Part shown: positions 1 through 8,071 of the stretch, piece by piece
Layout of the letters: each line of letters opens with the position of its first letter
Numbering within the stretch: position 1 is the first letter of the stretch
NCBI GenBank assembly: GCA_963773055.1
Contig: CAVYZL010000006.1
Location: 1,426,001 to 1,490,000, forward strand
Direction: 5' to 3'
DNA length: 64,000 nucleotides
DNA from: PALSA-612 sp963773055
GTDB lineage: Bacteria; Actinomycetota; Thermoleophilia; Gaiellales; Gaiellaceae
Program-made: the position numbers and the translations under genes
Notes under the pieces: generated by a model
What the model was told of the DNA's origin: nothing
The model's database searches: none
What the model saw: only the letters and a program-made list of their open reading frames with translations

Positions 1-135
1 CGTCGTGAACGCGCCGACGAAGCCGCCGAGGTGGCGCTCCTGGATCTCGATGCCTTCCGTCTCGTAGAGGCGGACGAGCTCGGGCAGCTTCCCGGTCGTG
101 ACGTGGTAGTCGCGCTGCTCGAGGATCACGCTCAA
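1..135 (-). CDS. NIPSNAP family protein, 5' part only
   Basis: The reverse strand from about 135 to the window edge encodes roughly 45 residues reading VILEQRDYHV, then GKLPELVRLY, ETEGIEIQ and LGGFVGAFTT. This is the typical start of a NIPSNAP-domain protein, a small dimeric alpha/beta-barrel fold whose bacterial members have mostly unknown roles. A TTG at 135 with GAGG nine bases upstream looks like the start; a GTG at 129 is the alternative. The gene runs off the left edge. It is divergent from the cupin gene at 178, leaving about 40 bases for both promoters. Confidence 0.6.
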   Translation of the reverse strand, partial: MSVILEQRDYHVTTGKLPELVRLYETEGIEIQERHLGGFVGAFTT

Positions 136-177
136 AGCCTACGACCTCGTGGCTCGTCAGCGTCGATAATCAGCGTC

Positions 178-532
178 GTGACCAGCGCGCGCTTCGTCCA
201 CTTCGACGACGTCCGGTCCTTCGAGCTCGCAGCCGGCGTCTCCGGACGCCCACTCTTCGGTGAGGGCGCGATGCTGAACGTGATCGAGTTCGAGCCGGGC
301 GCCACCGTGCCGCTCCACAGCCACTCGCACGAGCAGCTCGGCCTCGTGCTGCGCGGCATGCAGGCGCTCGTCGTCGACGGCGAGCGCGCACGAGCTCGGG
401 CCAATGGAGGGCTACGTGATCCCGGGCGGCGTCGAGCATTCCGCGTACTGCGGGCCGGACGGCGCGCTCGTGCTCGACGTCTTCCAGCCCGTCCGCGAGG
501 ACTACCAGGAGCGCTGGGAGAGCGAGGGCTAG
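178..532 (+). pseudogene. Cupin-domain protein, frameshifted
   Basis: Two adjacent reading frames together encode one small cupin barrel of about 118 residues. The first frame, from GTG 178, gives the metal-binding motif 1 (PLHSHSHEQLGLVLRG). Cupin motif 2 (GYVIPGGVEHSAY) and a natural C-terminus ending at the TAG at 530-532 lie in the next frame. The switch falls near base 389, in a GCGCGC stretch, and is explained by one extra base. The break may be a real mutation or a sequencing error. The stop overlaps that of the convergent thioesterase within a shared CTAG. Confidence 0.65.
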
Positions 533-910
533 GCCGAGAGCGCCGCGCGGATCGCGTCCGGCACCGGGTCCGGCCTGCCCTGCCGCATCGACGTGAACGA
601 CCGTGTGGCGGCCTTCGATCGCCGTCTCGCCCGCCTTCTCGATCGTCCAGGCGTATGTGATCGACGTCCTGCCAACCGACTCGACGCGGAGGCGCACGTC
701 GAACTCGTCCTCGAAGCGGAGCACGCGGTGGTACTCCGCCTCGACGTGCTTGCGCGGATAGTCGCCCCAACCCTCGAGCACGCCGATCCGGCGCATCAGC
801 GCCGTCTCCGCCGCCTCTGCCCACCGGAACGCCGCGGTGAAGTGGATCCGTCCGCCGGCGTCCGTGTCGACCCACTGCACGCGGGCGCTCCAGACCTGCT
901 CGGCGGCCAT
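529..910 (-). pseudogene. 4HBT-family acyl-CoA thioesterase, C-terminal frameshift
   Basis: The product from ATG 910 starts VWSARVQWVDTDAGGRIHFT and continues with AEAAETALMRR and RVLRFEDEFDVRL. That is the hot-dog fold of the YbgC/4HBT acyl-CoA thioesterases, with the catalytic Asp in the WVDTDAGG stretch. After VVHVD the frame is lost. The next frame continues naturally as PDPVPDAIRAALSA and stops at 529-531, giving about 126 residues. A one-base insertion near 585 explains this. The ATG overlaps the stop of the upstream alcohol dehydrogenase (ATGA), so the two are translationally coupled. It probably hydrolyses an acyl-CoA made in the same catabolic route; the substrate cannot be read from sequence. 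Confidence 0.65.
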
Positions 911-2004
911 CAGAGCTGCACGAGCACGCGACCGGCGACACCGCCGAGCGCCGCGGCGATGGCGTCGTTGACATCGTCGAGCGAGAAGGACGGGCCGACC
1001 TGCGTCGCGAGGTCGAGGCGTCCGGCGCCGACGTGGTCGAGGAGGATGGGGAGAGCGATCGCCGGATCCTCAGAGCCGTAGATCGTCCCCGTCAGCCGCT
1101 TCTCGCGGCGGATGAACTCCGTCGGGTCGAGGTCGAGGCGTGCACCGGCCGCGGGCAGGCCGACGATCATGCAGAGGCCTCCGTTGCGCGTCCAGCGGAA
1201 TGCCGCCTTGGTCGTCTCCGGGTTGCCAACGGCGTCGAACGCGTAGTCGAAGCCCTCTGCGAAGTGCTCTTTCGCCCGTTCCGAGAGCTCGTCGGGGTGG
1301 ACGACCCGCGTCGCCCCGAGCCGTTCCGCGAGCTCGAGCCGCTCCGAGACGGGATCGCAGCAGACGATCTCGGACGCCCCAGCGATCCTCGCGCCCTGGA
1401 CGATGAACTGGCCGACGCCGCCCGCCCCGATCACGAGCACCGTAGAGCCCTCCTCGACGCCCGCGGCGAAGAGCACGGCGCCAACCCCTGTCAGCGCGGC
1501 GCAGCCGAGCAGCGCCGCCTGGTCGAGGGGCGCCGCATCGCCGAGCGGGAGGGCGACCCGCTCGGAGACGACGAGCCGCTCTGCGAGCGCTCCGGTCGCC
1601 GTGCCGCGATAGAGCGTCTCCCCGCCGAGCGTCATCCCCGTCGTGCCGTCGATCAGCGTGCCGGCGCCGATCGCGTACTGGAGCGGGAGGCACGCGGCTG
1701 GCCGGCCTCGCTTGCAGTCGGGACAGACCCCGCACGATGGCGCCCACGAAAGCACGACGGCGTCGCCCTCGGCGACGCTCTCGACGCCATCGCCGACCGC
1801 CTCGACGATCCCGGCGCCCTCGTGCCCGAGCACCATCGGCCGCGGGCGCTGCCACTCGTCCTTGATCACGTGGAGATCCGTGCCACAGATGCCGACCGTG
1901 GCCATGCGGACGAGCACCTCGCCCGCGCGCGGCTCGTCGAGCTCGATCTCCGCGACCTCGAGCGGCTGCCCTGCCTCGTGAAAGACAGCCGCTCGCGTAC
2001 GCAT
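910..2004 (-). CDS. Zinc-dependent alcohol dehydrogenase (MDR family)
   Basis: This 364-residue medium-chain dehydrogenase oxidises an alcohol or reduces an aldehyde with NAD(P). Catalytic zinc ligands are visible as Cys40 in GICGTD and His61-Glu62 in LGHEGAG. The structural-zinc lobe follows as four cysteines in the SCGVCPDCKRGRPAAC stretch. The Rossmann fingerprint GAGGVGQF lies near residue 193, and length and domain order are normal. It sits 5 bp after the isochorismatase-like gene and overlaps the thioesterase start, forming an operon with both and with the SMP-30 gene. Resemblance is to formaldehyde/benzyl-alcohol-type Zn-ADHs, but the substrate is not assignable. Confidence 0.9.
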   Translation of the reverse strand: MRTRAAVFHEAGQPLEVAEIELDEPRAGEVLVRMATVGICGTDLHVIKDEWQRPRPMVLGHEGAGIVEAVGDGVESVAEGDAVVLSWAPSCGVCPDCKRGRPAACLPLQYAIGAGTLIDGTTGMTLGGETLYRGTATGALAERLVVSERVALPLGDAAPLDQAALLGCAALTGVGAVLFAAGVEEGSTVLVIGAGGVGQFIVQGARIAGASEIVCCDPVSERLELAERLGATRVVHPDELSERAKEHFAEGFDYAFDAVGNPETTKAAFRWTRNGGLCMIVGLPAAGARLDLDPTEFIRREKRLTGTIYGSEDPAIALPILLDHVGAGRLDLATQVGPSFSLDDVNDAIAAALGGVAGRVLVQL

Positions 2005-2008
2005 CCGG

Positions 2009-2626
2009 CTAACCGAGGGCCTGCGTGACGGAAGCGCAGTCCGTCACCGTCGCCACGTTCTGGAGCGCGAAGTTGATCGACGCGTCGTGCCAGTCGGCGT
2101 TCATCGTCGAGCAGCCGTCCTCGGGCACGACCATGAAGTAGCCCTTGTCCGCGCCCGTGCGAGACGTGTGCTCGATCGACATGTTCGTCCAGGCGCCGGT
2201 AACGATCACCGTGTCGCGGCCGAGCTCCTCGAGCAGCGACTCGAGGGTCGTGTCGTGCCACGCGCTCATCCGCATCTTCTCGACCACGTGGTCGCCGTCC
2301 TGCGGCTCCAGGCCGTCGGCGGCGGCGGCTCCCCAGGAGCCGCGGACGAGCGCACCCGTGTCCTTGAGGCCCTCGAACAACGGCGCGTTCAGCTTCAGGC
2401 CCGGCGCGCCCTCCTCGACGATGTAGTGGACGTGGATCACCGGGACGCCATTCGCGCGGCAGGCCTCGGCGAGCGCCTTGACGTTCTCGACGACGTTCTG
2501 CGACTTCGCGTGCTCGGGCGATCCCGACTCGGCGAACGCTCCGCCCTCCGTGATCACGTCGTTCTGCAGGTCCTGGACGATGAGCGCGCAGCGGCCGGCA
2601 TCCAGGCTCAAGGCTTCTTCAGCCAT
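2009..2626 (-). CDS. Isochorismatase-fold hydrolase lacking the usual cysteine
   Basis: The 205-residue protein has the isochorismatase fold with Asp19 in LIVQDLQND and Lys117 in VVEKMRMSAW, two of the three catalytic positions of cysteine hydrolases (nicotinamidases, N-carbamoyl amidohydrolases). The nucleophile motif, normally TNxCVExTxRdA, reads TNMSIEHTSRTGAD here, so Ser150 replaces the cysteine. Isochorismatases of the PhzD/EntB type also lack the cysteine, so a hydrolase of another ester or ether is possible. The start is supported by GGAGG directly before ATG 2626, and that site overlaps the stop region of the SMP-30 gene, indicating one operon. Confidence 0.85.
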   Translation of the reverse strand: MAEEALSLDAGRCALIVQDLQNDVITEGGAFAESGSPEHAKSQNVVENVKALAEACRANGVPVIHVHYIVEEGAPGLKLNAPLFEGLKDTGALVRGSWGAAAADGLEPQDGDHVVEKMRMSAWHDTTLESLLEELGRDTVIVTGAWTNMSIEHTSRTGADKGYFMVVPEDGCSTMNADWHDASINFALQNVATVTDCASVTQALG

Positions 2627-2637
2627 TTCTCTCCTCC

Positions 2638-3552
2638 TTAGCGCATGTAGGGCTCGCGGCGTGGCCCGACCTTCGTCTTGACCGCGTAGAGAGACGAGGA
2701 CGCCGGCACGAAGAGCGTGTGCCAGTCAGGCCCGCCCCATGCGAGGTTGCCGACGCTCTCGGGGATCTCGACCACACCGAGGTGCTCTCCGTCCGAACCG
2801 AACACCCACACGCCGTCAGGCCCCGTCACCCAGATGTTTCCCTGCTCGTCGCACTTCATGCCGTCGACGAGCCCACCCGCCTCGAGGTCGCCCGTGCCGA
2901 TCCCCTCTGCGAAGCGGCGCCCGTTGGCGAGCGTCCCATCGGCGTTCACGTCGTAGACGTTGATGAACGCGCCCGGGGTGTCGTTGATGTAGAGCAGCGA
3001 CTCGTCCGGCGAGAAGCAGAGGCCGTTCGGCATCTCGAACTCGTCGCGCCCGACGACCAGCTCGAGATCGCCGCCACCCGGCGGAATCCGGTAGACGCCC
3101 TGAAAGCCGAGCCGACGCTTGCGCGGGTGCCCGAAGCCTGGCATGCGGCCGTACCAGGGATCGCTGAAGTAGATGGCGCCGCTCGAGTGGACGATCACGT
3201 CGTTCGGCGAGTTGAGCTCGTCGCCCTCGAACTCCTGGGCGATCATCTCGCGCGACCCGTCGGGGCTCTCGCGGACGACGCAGCTCGTTACGTGCTCGCA
3301 GACGAGCAGGTTGAGGTCGGCGTCGTACGTCATCCCGTTGCCCTTGTTCGAGAAGTTCTTCATCTCGACGACGCCGCCCTCCGCGCTCCACTTGCGGCGC
3401 ACGTCGCCGGGCATGTCTGAGAAGAGGAGGTGGTGCTCGATCGGGTGCCAGATCGGCCCCTCCGTGAAGGTGAAGCCGGTGCCGAGCTGCTCGATCTCGA
3501 CGTTCGGATCGACGAGCTCGGTCAGCTTCTCGGACTTGACGTCTACGGCCAC
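2638..3552 (-). CDS. SMP-30/gluconolactonase/LRE family protein
   Basis: The sequence is a six-bladed SMP-30/regucalcin-type beta-propeller of about 304 residues, a calcium-dependent lactonase family. Supporting motifs are TFTEGPIWHP, ELNSPNDVIV, YFSDPWYG, MPNGLCFSPDE, GGLVDGMKCDEQGNIWVT and a closing LAWGGPDWHTLFV. Conserved Glu, Asn and Asp metal ligands sit in the EGP, SPND and DGM positions. AAAGGAG lies just inside the longest frame, five bases before a GTG at 3552, so I take GTG 3552 rather than the ATG at 3567. It is the first gene of the minus-strand operon with the isochorismatase-like gene, ADH and thioesterase. It probably opens a sugar-acid or aromatic lactone. Confidence 0.88.
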   Translation of the reverse strand: MAVDVKSEKLTELVDPNVEIEQLGTGFTFTEGPIWHPIEHHLLFSDMPGDVRRKWSAEGGVVEMKNFSNKGNGMTYDADLNLLVCEHVTSCVVRESPDGSREMIAQEFEGDELNSPNDVIVHSSGAIYFSDPWYGRMPGFGHPRKRRLGFQGVYRIPPGGGDLELVVGRDEFEMPNGLCFSPDESLLYINDTPGAFINVYDVNADGTLANGRRFAEGIGTGDLEAGGLVDGMKCDEQGNIWVTGPDGVWVFGSDGEHLGVVEIPESVGNLAWGGPDWHTLFVPASSSLYAVKTKVGPRREPYMR

Positions 3553-3617
3553 GCCGGCTCCTTTCAACGGTGAAGGAATGCGAGCGCGAACCTAACAGCT
3601 TTAGAGTTGGAGGGCCG

Positions 3618-5291
3618 ATGGCCGACCGCAAGCCGGTTCTCCTCGCCGTCGACGACGACCGCGACGTCGTGCGCGCCGTCGAGCGAGATCTTCGCGCGCG
3701 CTACGCGCAGGGCTTCACCGTGCTCACGGCCGAGTCCGGTCCCGGCGCGCTAGATCTGCTCGAACGGCTGTCGGAGCGCGGGGATGCGGTCGCGCTGCTC
3801 CTGTCCGACCAGCGCATGCCGCAGATGACGGGCATCGAGCTGCTCGCGAAGGGCGCCGACATCGCGCCGGGAGCGCGCCGCGTACTGCTGACGGCCTACG
3901 CGGACACGGAGGTGGCGATCCGCGCCATCAACGAGATCCGCGTCGACCACTACCTGATGAAGCCGTGGCATCCGCCGGAGGAGCGGCTCTATCCCGTGCT
4001 GGACGATCTGCTGGCCGACTGGCGAGCGACGGAGGGCGCCCGGCGGCCGGCGGCCGACAACGAGCGCGTGACGATCATCGGACACCGCTGGTCGGAGGAC
4101 TCCCAGCGCGTCCGCGACCTGCTCGCCCACAGCCAGGTGCCATATCGCTGGCTCGAGGTGGAGACGGACGAGGGGGCGCGCTTGCTCGAGGCCGCTTCGA
4201 TCACTGGCCCGAAGCTCCCCGTCGTGCTCTTCCCGGACGGCGACCCGCTCGTCGGGCCCGACCCGGCGGCGGTCGCCGAGCGCGTCGGCCTCCAGACCCG
4301 GGCCGATCTTGCGTTCTACGACCTCGTCGTCGTCGGCGGAGGCCCCGCGGGTCTCGCAGCGGCCGTGTACGGCGCGTCGGAAGGCCTGCGGACGATCGTC
4401 GTCGAGCGGGAGTCGGCCGGTGGCCAGGCGGGACAGAGCTCGCGGATCGAGAACTACCTCGGCTTCCCCGCCGGGCTTTCGGGCGCCGACCTCGCGCACA
4501 GGGCGACGACGCAGGCACGCCGCTTCGGCGCCGAGCTGCTGACGGCGCGCGGCGCCGTCGGCCTCGACTGGAGCGGCACGACGCGCATCGTCCGCCTCTC
4601 CGACGGCTCCGACGTCGCGTCGCACACGGTGCTGCTCGCCACCGGAGTCTCCTACCGGCGGCTCGAGGCGGAGGGCGCGGACATCCTGACGGGCCGCGGG
4701 ATCTGGTACGGCACGGCCTCCACCGGCGACGCCGCTCTGCTCGACGGGAAAGAGGCGTTCGTCGTCGGCGGGGCGAACTCCGCCGGGCAGGCCGCCCTCC
4801 ACCTCTCGCAGGCGACGAAGGTGACGATCCTCTACCGCGGCGACAGCCTCGCGAAGTCGATGTCGCAGTACCTTGTCGAGCGGATCGAGGAGTCGTCCGA
4901 CATCACCGTCCGCCTGAACGCGAACGTCGTCGAGGCGCACGGCGAGGAGAGCCTCGAGGAGATCACGATCGACGAGGCTGGCGTCCAGTCGCGCATCCCC
5001 GCAACGGCCGTCTTCGTCTTCGTCGGCGCCGAGCCGCACACGGAATGGATCGGAGACTCGATCGCGCGCTCGGAGCGAGGGTTCGTGCTTACGGGCTCAC
5101 AGGTGATCGAGGTGCCGTCGGGCTGCGCGCGCTGGTCGCTCGACCGTCATCCGTTCCCGCTCGAGACGAACCTGCCCGGCGTGTTCGCAGCCGGCGACGT
5201 CCGCGACCAGTCGATCAAGCGCGTGGCCTCCGCGGTCGGCGAGGGATCGATGGCCGTGCTCCTGATCCACCAGTACCTGAAGGACGTCTAG
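3618..5291 (+). CDS. Receiver domain fused to a thioredoxin-reductase-like flavoprotein
   Basis: This 557-residue fusion begins with a CheY-like receiver (residues 5-130; phosphoacceptor Asp64 in LLLSDQRMP, Thr92, Lys115). A thioredoxin/glutaredoxin-like segment follows (about 150-225; TIIGHRWSEDSQRV). The remainder is a pyridine-nucleotide flavoprotein with an FAD motif at 235-249 (DLVVVGGGPAGLAAA) and an NAD(P)H motif near 381 (FVVGGANSAG). The redox-active CxxC of thioredoxin reductase is missing: residues 363-368 read WYGTAS where WYCATC is expected. The glutaredoxin-like part has no CxxC either. GGAG precedes ATG 3618. It is followed 4 bp later by a cyclic-nucleotide-binding histidine kinase, its likely partner. 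Confidence 0.88.
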   Translation: MADRKPVLLAVDDDRDVVRAVERDLRARYAQGFTVLTAESGPGALDLLERLSERGDAVALLLSDQRMPQMTGIELLAKGADIAPGARRVLLTAYADTEVAIRAINEIRVDHYLMKPWHPPEERLYPVLDDLLADWRATEGARRPAADNERVTIIGHRWSEDSQRVRDLLAHSQVPYRWLEVETDEGARLLEAASITGPKLPVVLFPDGDPLVGPDPAAVAERVGLQTRADLAFYDLVVVGGGPAGLAAAVYGASEGLRTIVVERESAGGQAGQSSRIENYLGFPAGLSGADLAHRATTQARRFGAELLTARGAVGLDWSGTTRIVRLSDGSDVASHTVLLATGVSYRRLEAEGADILTGRGIWYGTASTGDAALLDGKEAFVVGGANSAGQAALHLSQATKVTILYRGDSLAKSMSQYLVERIEESSDITVRLNANVVEAHGEESLEEITIDEAGVQSRIPATAVFVFVGAEPHTEWIGDSIARSERGFVLTGSQVIEVPSGCARWSLDRHPFPLETNLPGVFAAGDVRDQSIKRVASAVGEGSMAVLLIHQYLKDV

Positions 5292-5295
5292 CACG

Positions 5296-6693
5296 ATGGA
5301 CCCCGGCGAGCTTCGCCGGATCGACCTGCTGCGGGAGCTGCCTGACGAGCGCCTCGCCGACCTCGCTGCGCACGGTGAAGAGCGGAAGCTCGCGGTCGGC
5401 GAATACCTCTTCCACTCGGACGAGCAGGCGGAGTGGTGGTCGCTCCTGCTCGAGGGAGAGCTCGAGACGACGGTCAGCATCGGTGGGGACGAGCTGCCGC
5501 TCCTCCATCACTCCCCGGGCGGGTTCCTCGGCGCGATCTCGCTGGTCACGGGCGAGCCTTACCGTGGGTCGACTCGCGCGGCGGCGCCGAGCAGGCTGTT
5601 CCTCGTCGAGCCAGATGCGTTCCGGCAGCTGCTCGTCGCCGAGCCGACCGTGTTCACGACGGTGATGAGCGTCTTCGTTCCCGTGATCTCGGACATGACC
5701 GCGATCGAGCGAGACCGCGAGAAGCTGCTCGCGCTGGGCTCGCTTGCGGCCGGGCTCGCGCACGAGCTGAACAACCCCGCCGCCGCCGCGCAGCGCGCGG
5801 CAGCGGAGTTGCGCGCCGCGGACGAGACTGCACAGGCTGCGCTCGCAACGCTCGCGGCGAAGGGTCTCGGAGCAGAGGCGATGGGGCGCCTCTGCGCGTT
5901 CACGGCCGACGCTCTCCAGATGTCCGCGAGCGCGCAGCCCGTCGATGCGCTCGACCGCGCAGACCGTGAGACGGCGATCACTGAATGGCTCGGGGCACAC
6001 GGCGTGAAGGACGGCCACGGCGCGGCGGCAGTCCTCATCGACGCCGGGCTGGACGAGAGTTGGGCCGATCGGGTGCTTGCGGACGTCGCGCCGCTCGAGC
6101 CCGCCGATGTCCTGGCCTGGGTGACGTCCCGTGTCACCTCGGCGCGCATCACGCGCGAGCTCGAGGATGCGACGTCTCGCATCACGCAGCTGATCCAGGC
6201 CGTGCGCGAGTACTCGTACCTCGACCAGGCGCCGCTCCAGGAGATCGACATCCACGACGGCCTCGAAAGCACGCTTGCCGTCCTCGGCCACAAGCTCTCC
6301 GAACGAGGCACGACCGTCGTTCGGGACTACGACCGGACCCTGCCCCGCGTGCAGGTTCACGCGGCCGAGCTCAACCAGGTGTGGACGAACCTGATCGACA
6401 ACGCGATCTCGGCGAGCGGGGACGGCGGCACCGTGACGCTCCGCACCCGGCGGTCCGGCGACTACTTCTGCGTCGAGCTGGAGGACGACGGGCCCGGCGT
6501 GCCCGCGGACGTGCGCGATCGCGTCTTCGACGCTTTCTTCACGACGAAGGAGCCAGGCGAGGGGACGGGGCTCGGCCTCGACATCGCGAAGCGCATCGTC
6601 GCGCGGCACCGCGGCGACCTGCGACTCAAGGACTCAGACGGCGGCGCGACCTTCCAGGTGCTCTTGCCCATCCCTCGGATTTGGAGGGCGTGA
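5296..6693 (+). CDS. Cyclic-nucleotide-binding domain sensor histidine kinase
   Basis: The 465-residue protein has an N-terminal cNMP-binding domain (about 5-125; LAVGEYLFHSDEQAEWWSLL, then GGFLGAISLVTGEPYRGS). A dimerisation/phosphoacceptor segment follows, with His156 in LAAGLAHELNNPA, and then an HATPase domain with N box (NQVWTNLIDNAISA), G1 (DDGPGVP), F (DAFFTTK) and G2 (GTGLGLDIAK). No membrane segment is seen, so it should sense a cytoplasmic signal, either a nucleotide or, through the partner protein, redox state. It lies 4 bp after the receiver-flavoprotein fusion in one transcription unit. Substrate specificity of the cNMP pocket is unknown. Confidence 0.9.
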   Translation: MDPGELRRIDLLRELPDERLADLAAHGEERKLAVGEYLFHSDEQAEWWSLLLEGELETTVSIGGDELPLLHHSPGGFLGAISLVTGEPYRGSTRAAAPSRLFLVEPDAFRQLLVAEPTVFTTVMSVFVPVISDMTAIERDREKLLALGSLAAGLAHELNNPAAAAQRAAAELRAADETAQAALATLAAKGLGAEAMGRLCAFTADALQMSASAQPVDALDRADRETAITEWLGAHGVKDGHGAAAVLIDAGLDESWADRVLADVAPLEPADVLAWVTSRVTSARITRELEDATSRITQLIQAVREYSYLDQAPLQEIDIHDGLESTLAVLGHKLSERGTTVVRDYDRTLPRVQVHAAELNQVWTNLIDNAISASGDGGTVTLRTRRSGDYFCVELEDDGPGVPADVRDRVFDAFFTTKEPGEGTGLGLDIAKRIVARHRGDLRLKDSDGGATFQVLLPIPRIWRA

Positions 6694-6716
6694 CACGATT
6701 TGAACCGGAGGAGCCC

Positions 6717-7187
6717 ATGTACCGCTTGAACTTCCTGGCCGATGAACCCTGGGATGAGGTGAGCGACGACGATCGGGTGCGCGCCCGTTGGTTCGGGCAC
6801 CCGTTTGGAGCGGACATCCTCGGCGCCTCACTGCGCGAGCTTCTGCCAGGCTCGCCAGGAGGCCCGTTGCACATGCACTACGGCGTGGAGGAGATGTTCT
6901 TCGTCCTCTCTGGCACACCGACCGTGCGCACGCCCGAGGGCGAAGAGGAGCTTTCACCCGGAGATGTCGTGTACTTCCCTGAAGGCCCGGACGGGCTGCA
7001 CGACTTCTCGAACCCGACCGACGAGCCGGCTCGGCTGCTCGCCATCTCCTCCAAGCGATTTCCGGACGTTGTCGCTTACCCGGAGCGAGGAGTCGCATGG
7101 GTGGCGACCCGCCATCCCGAACGTCCAGTGCCCGAGGGCGGCGACAACGGAATCATCGCTCGCTTCGACCTACCCCCGAGTCAGTGA
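6717..7187 (+). CDS. Cupin-domain protein
   Basis: A 156-residue single-domain cupin. Motif 1 is PLHMHYGVEEMFFVLSG and motif 2 is GDVVYFPEGPDGLHDFSN, with the usual spacing. Metal ligands His, His, Glu and His are present. GGAGGAG stands three bases before ATG 6717. It follows the histidine kinase by about 23 bp and overlaps the next small gene by GTGA, so it is probably the third gene of the redox-sensor operon. Such cupins are often small-molecule sensors, isomerases or dioxygenases; the function here is open. Confidence 0.82.
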   Translation: MYRLNFLADEPWDEVSDDDRVRARWFGHPFGADILGASLRELLPGSPGGPLHMHYGVEEMFFVLSGTPTVRTPEGEEELSPGDVVYFPEGPDGLHDFSNPTDEPARLLAISSKRFPDVVAYPERGVAWVATRHPERPVPEGGDNGIIARFDLPPSQ

Positions 7188-7633
7188 CCGGACGTTGGGA
7201 CGGAGACGACCGCGGCGAGGGCATCGGGGATGCGACGGCATTCGTGGCCGGCGCCGCCGAGCTCACCGATGCGATGCGCCAGCCCACGTGGGTAGCCGAA
7301 CGGCCCGATGTCCACCTGCTTGCGCACATCGAACGCGCGTGTGAGTCCTTGCCGCTTCAGCTTCTCGGGACCAGCACATCCACGGATGGGACGTTCGAGC
7401 TCCGACTGAGCTGCACGCAAGCGGACGCTAGCGTCGGGGAGGTCAAGGCTGCGGTCTTCGCCGTGCTCGGTTGCTTCGCGGAGGCCGCCACCTATGTCAG
7501 GCAACGTCGCCTCGACGCAGCCGAGGCACCAGGCCAGGCGCTCCTGTTCGAGATCGTCACCGGCTTCTTGGCGTCGGACACTGCATTCGCGCCGCACGGG
7601 CACACGGTGCGCGTCAGCGTCTCGAAGGCCTAG
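7184..7633 (+). CDS. Conserved-looking protein of unknown function
   Basis: I do not recognise a family for this 149-residue product. The start is taken as GTG 7184, which overlaps the cupin stop as GTGA; a longer frame opens upstream but would run through the cupin gene. The protein has no signal peptide or membrane segment. It is mixed alpha/beta in character (AFVAGAAELTDAMRQPTW, HLLAHIERACESLPLQLLG, GEVKAAVFAVLGCFAEAATYV). Coupling to the cupin, kinase and receiver-flavoprotein suggests a role in that signalling unit. It is convergent with msrB. Confidence 0.6.
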   Translation: MTGRWDGDDRGEGIGDATAFVAGAAELTDAMRQPTWVAERPDVHLLAHIERACESLPLQLLGTSTSTDGTFELRLSCTQADASVGEVKAAVFAVLGCFAEAATYVRQRRLDAAEAPGQALLFEIVTGFLASDTAFAPHGHTVRVSVSKA

Positions 7634-7669
7634 GTCGAAGCCGCGGCGACGCCGGACTTGGCCGGCGAA

Positions 7670-8071
7670 TCAGCCGTCCTGCGGCTCGAAGTCGAGCGCG
7701 AGCGAGTTGATGCAGTACCTGAGCCCCGTCGGCTGCGGGCCGTCCGGGAACACGTGGCCGAGGTGCGAGTCGCAGGCGGCGCAACGCACCTCCGTCCGGC
7801 GCATTCCGTGGCTCATGTCCTCCTCGAGCTCGACCGTCTCCTCGGAGAGCGGCGCGAAGAAGCTCGGCCAGCCCGATCCGGAGTCGAACTTCGTATCGGA
7901 GGAGAAGAGCCCCGCGCCACACGCGCCGCAGCGGAACATCCCGTCGTCGTGGACGACGTTCAGCTCGCCGGACCACGGCGCCTCCGTCGCTCCACACCGG
8001 AGCACGGCGTAGCGGTCTTCGTCGAGCTCTGCCTTCCACTGCTCGTCTGTCTTCTCTACCCGGTTCGTCAC
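7670..8071 (-). CDS. msrB: Peptide-methionine (R)-S-oxide reductase MsrB
   Basis: The 133-residue enzyme reduces methionine-R-sulfoxide in proteins using thioredoxin. The structural zinc site is present as CGACGAG and CAACDSHLGH, the catalytic cysteine lies in LRYCINSLAL, and the substrate-pocket motif GSGWPSF is intact. The GTG start at 8071 overlaps the stop of the XdhC C-terminal-half gene (GTGA), placing it last in the MoxR-CoxE-XdhC operon. That links oxidative repair to molybdoenzyme maturation only by position. Confidence 0.93.
   Translation of the reverse strand: MTNRVEKTDEQWKAELDEDRYAVLRCGATEAPWSGELNVVHDDGMFRCGACGAGLFSSDTKFDSGSGWPSFFAPLSEETVELEEDMSHGMRRTEVRCAACDSHLGHVFPDGPQPTGLRYCINSLALDFEPQDG

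Noticed and set aside
3750..5039. 429-codon minus-strand frame opposite the receiver-flavoprotein gene
   Set aside because: Composition is typical of antisense in high-GC coding DNA, and the plus strand is full of catalytic motifs.
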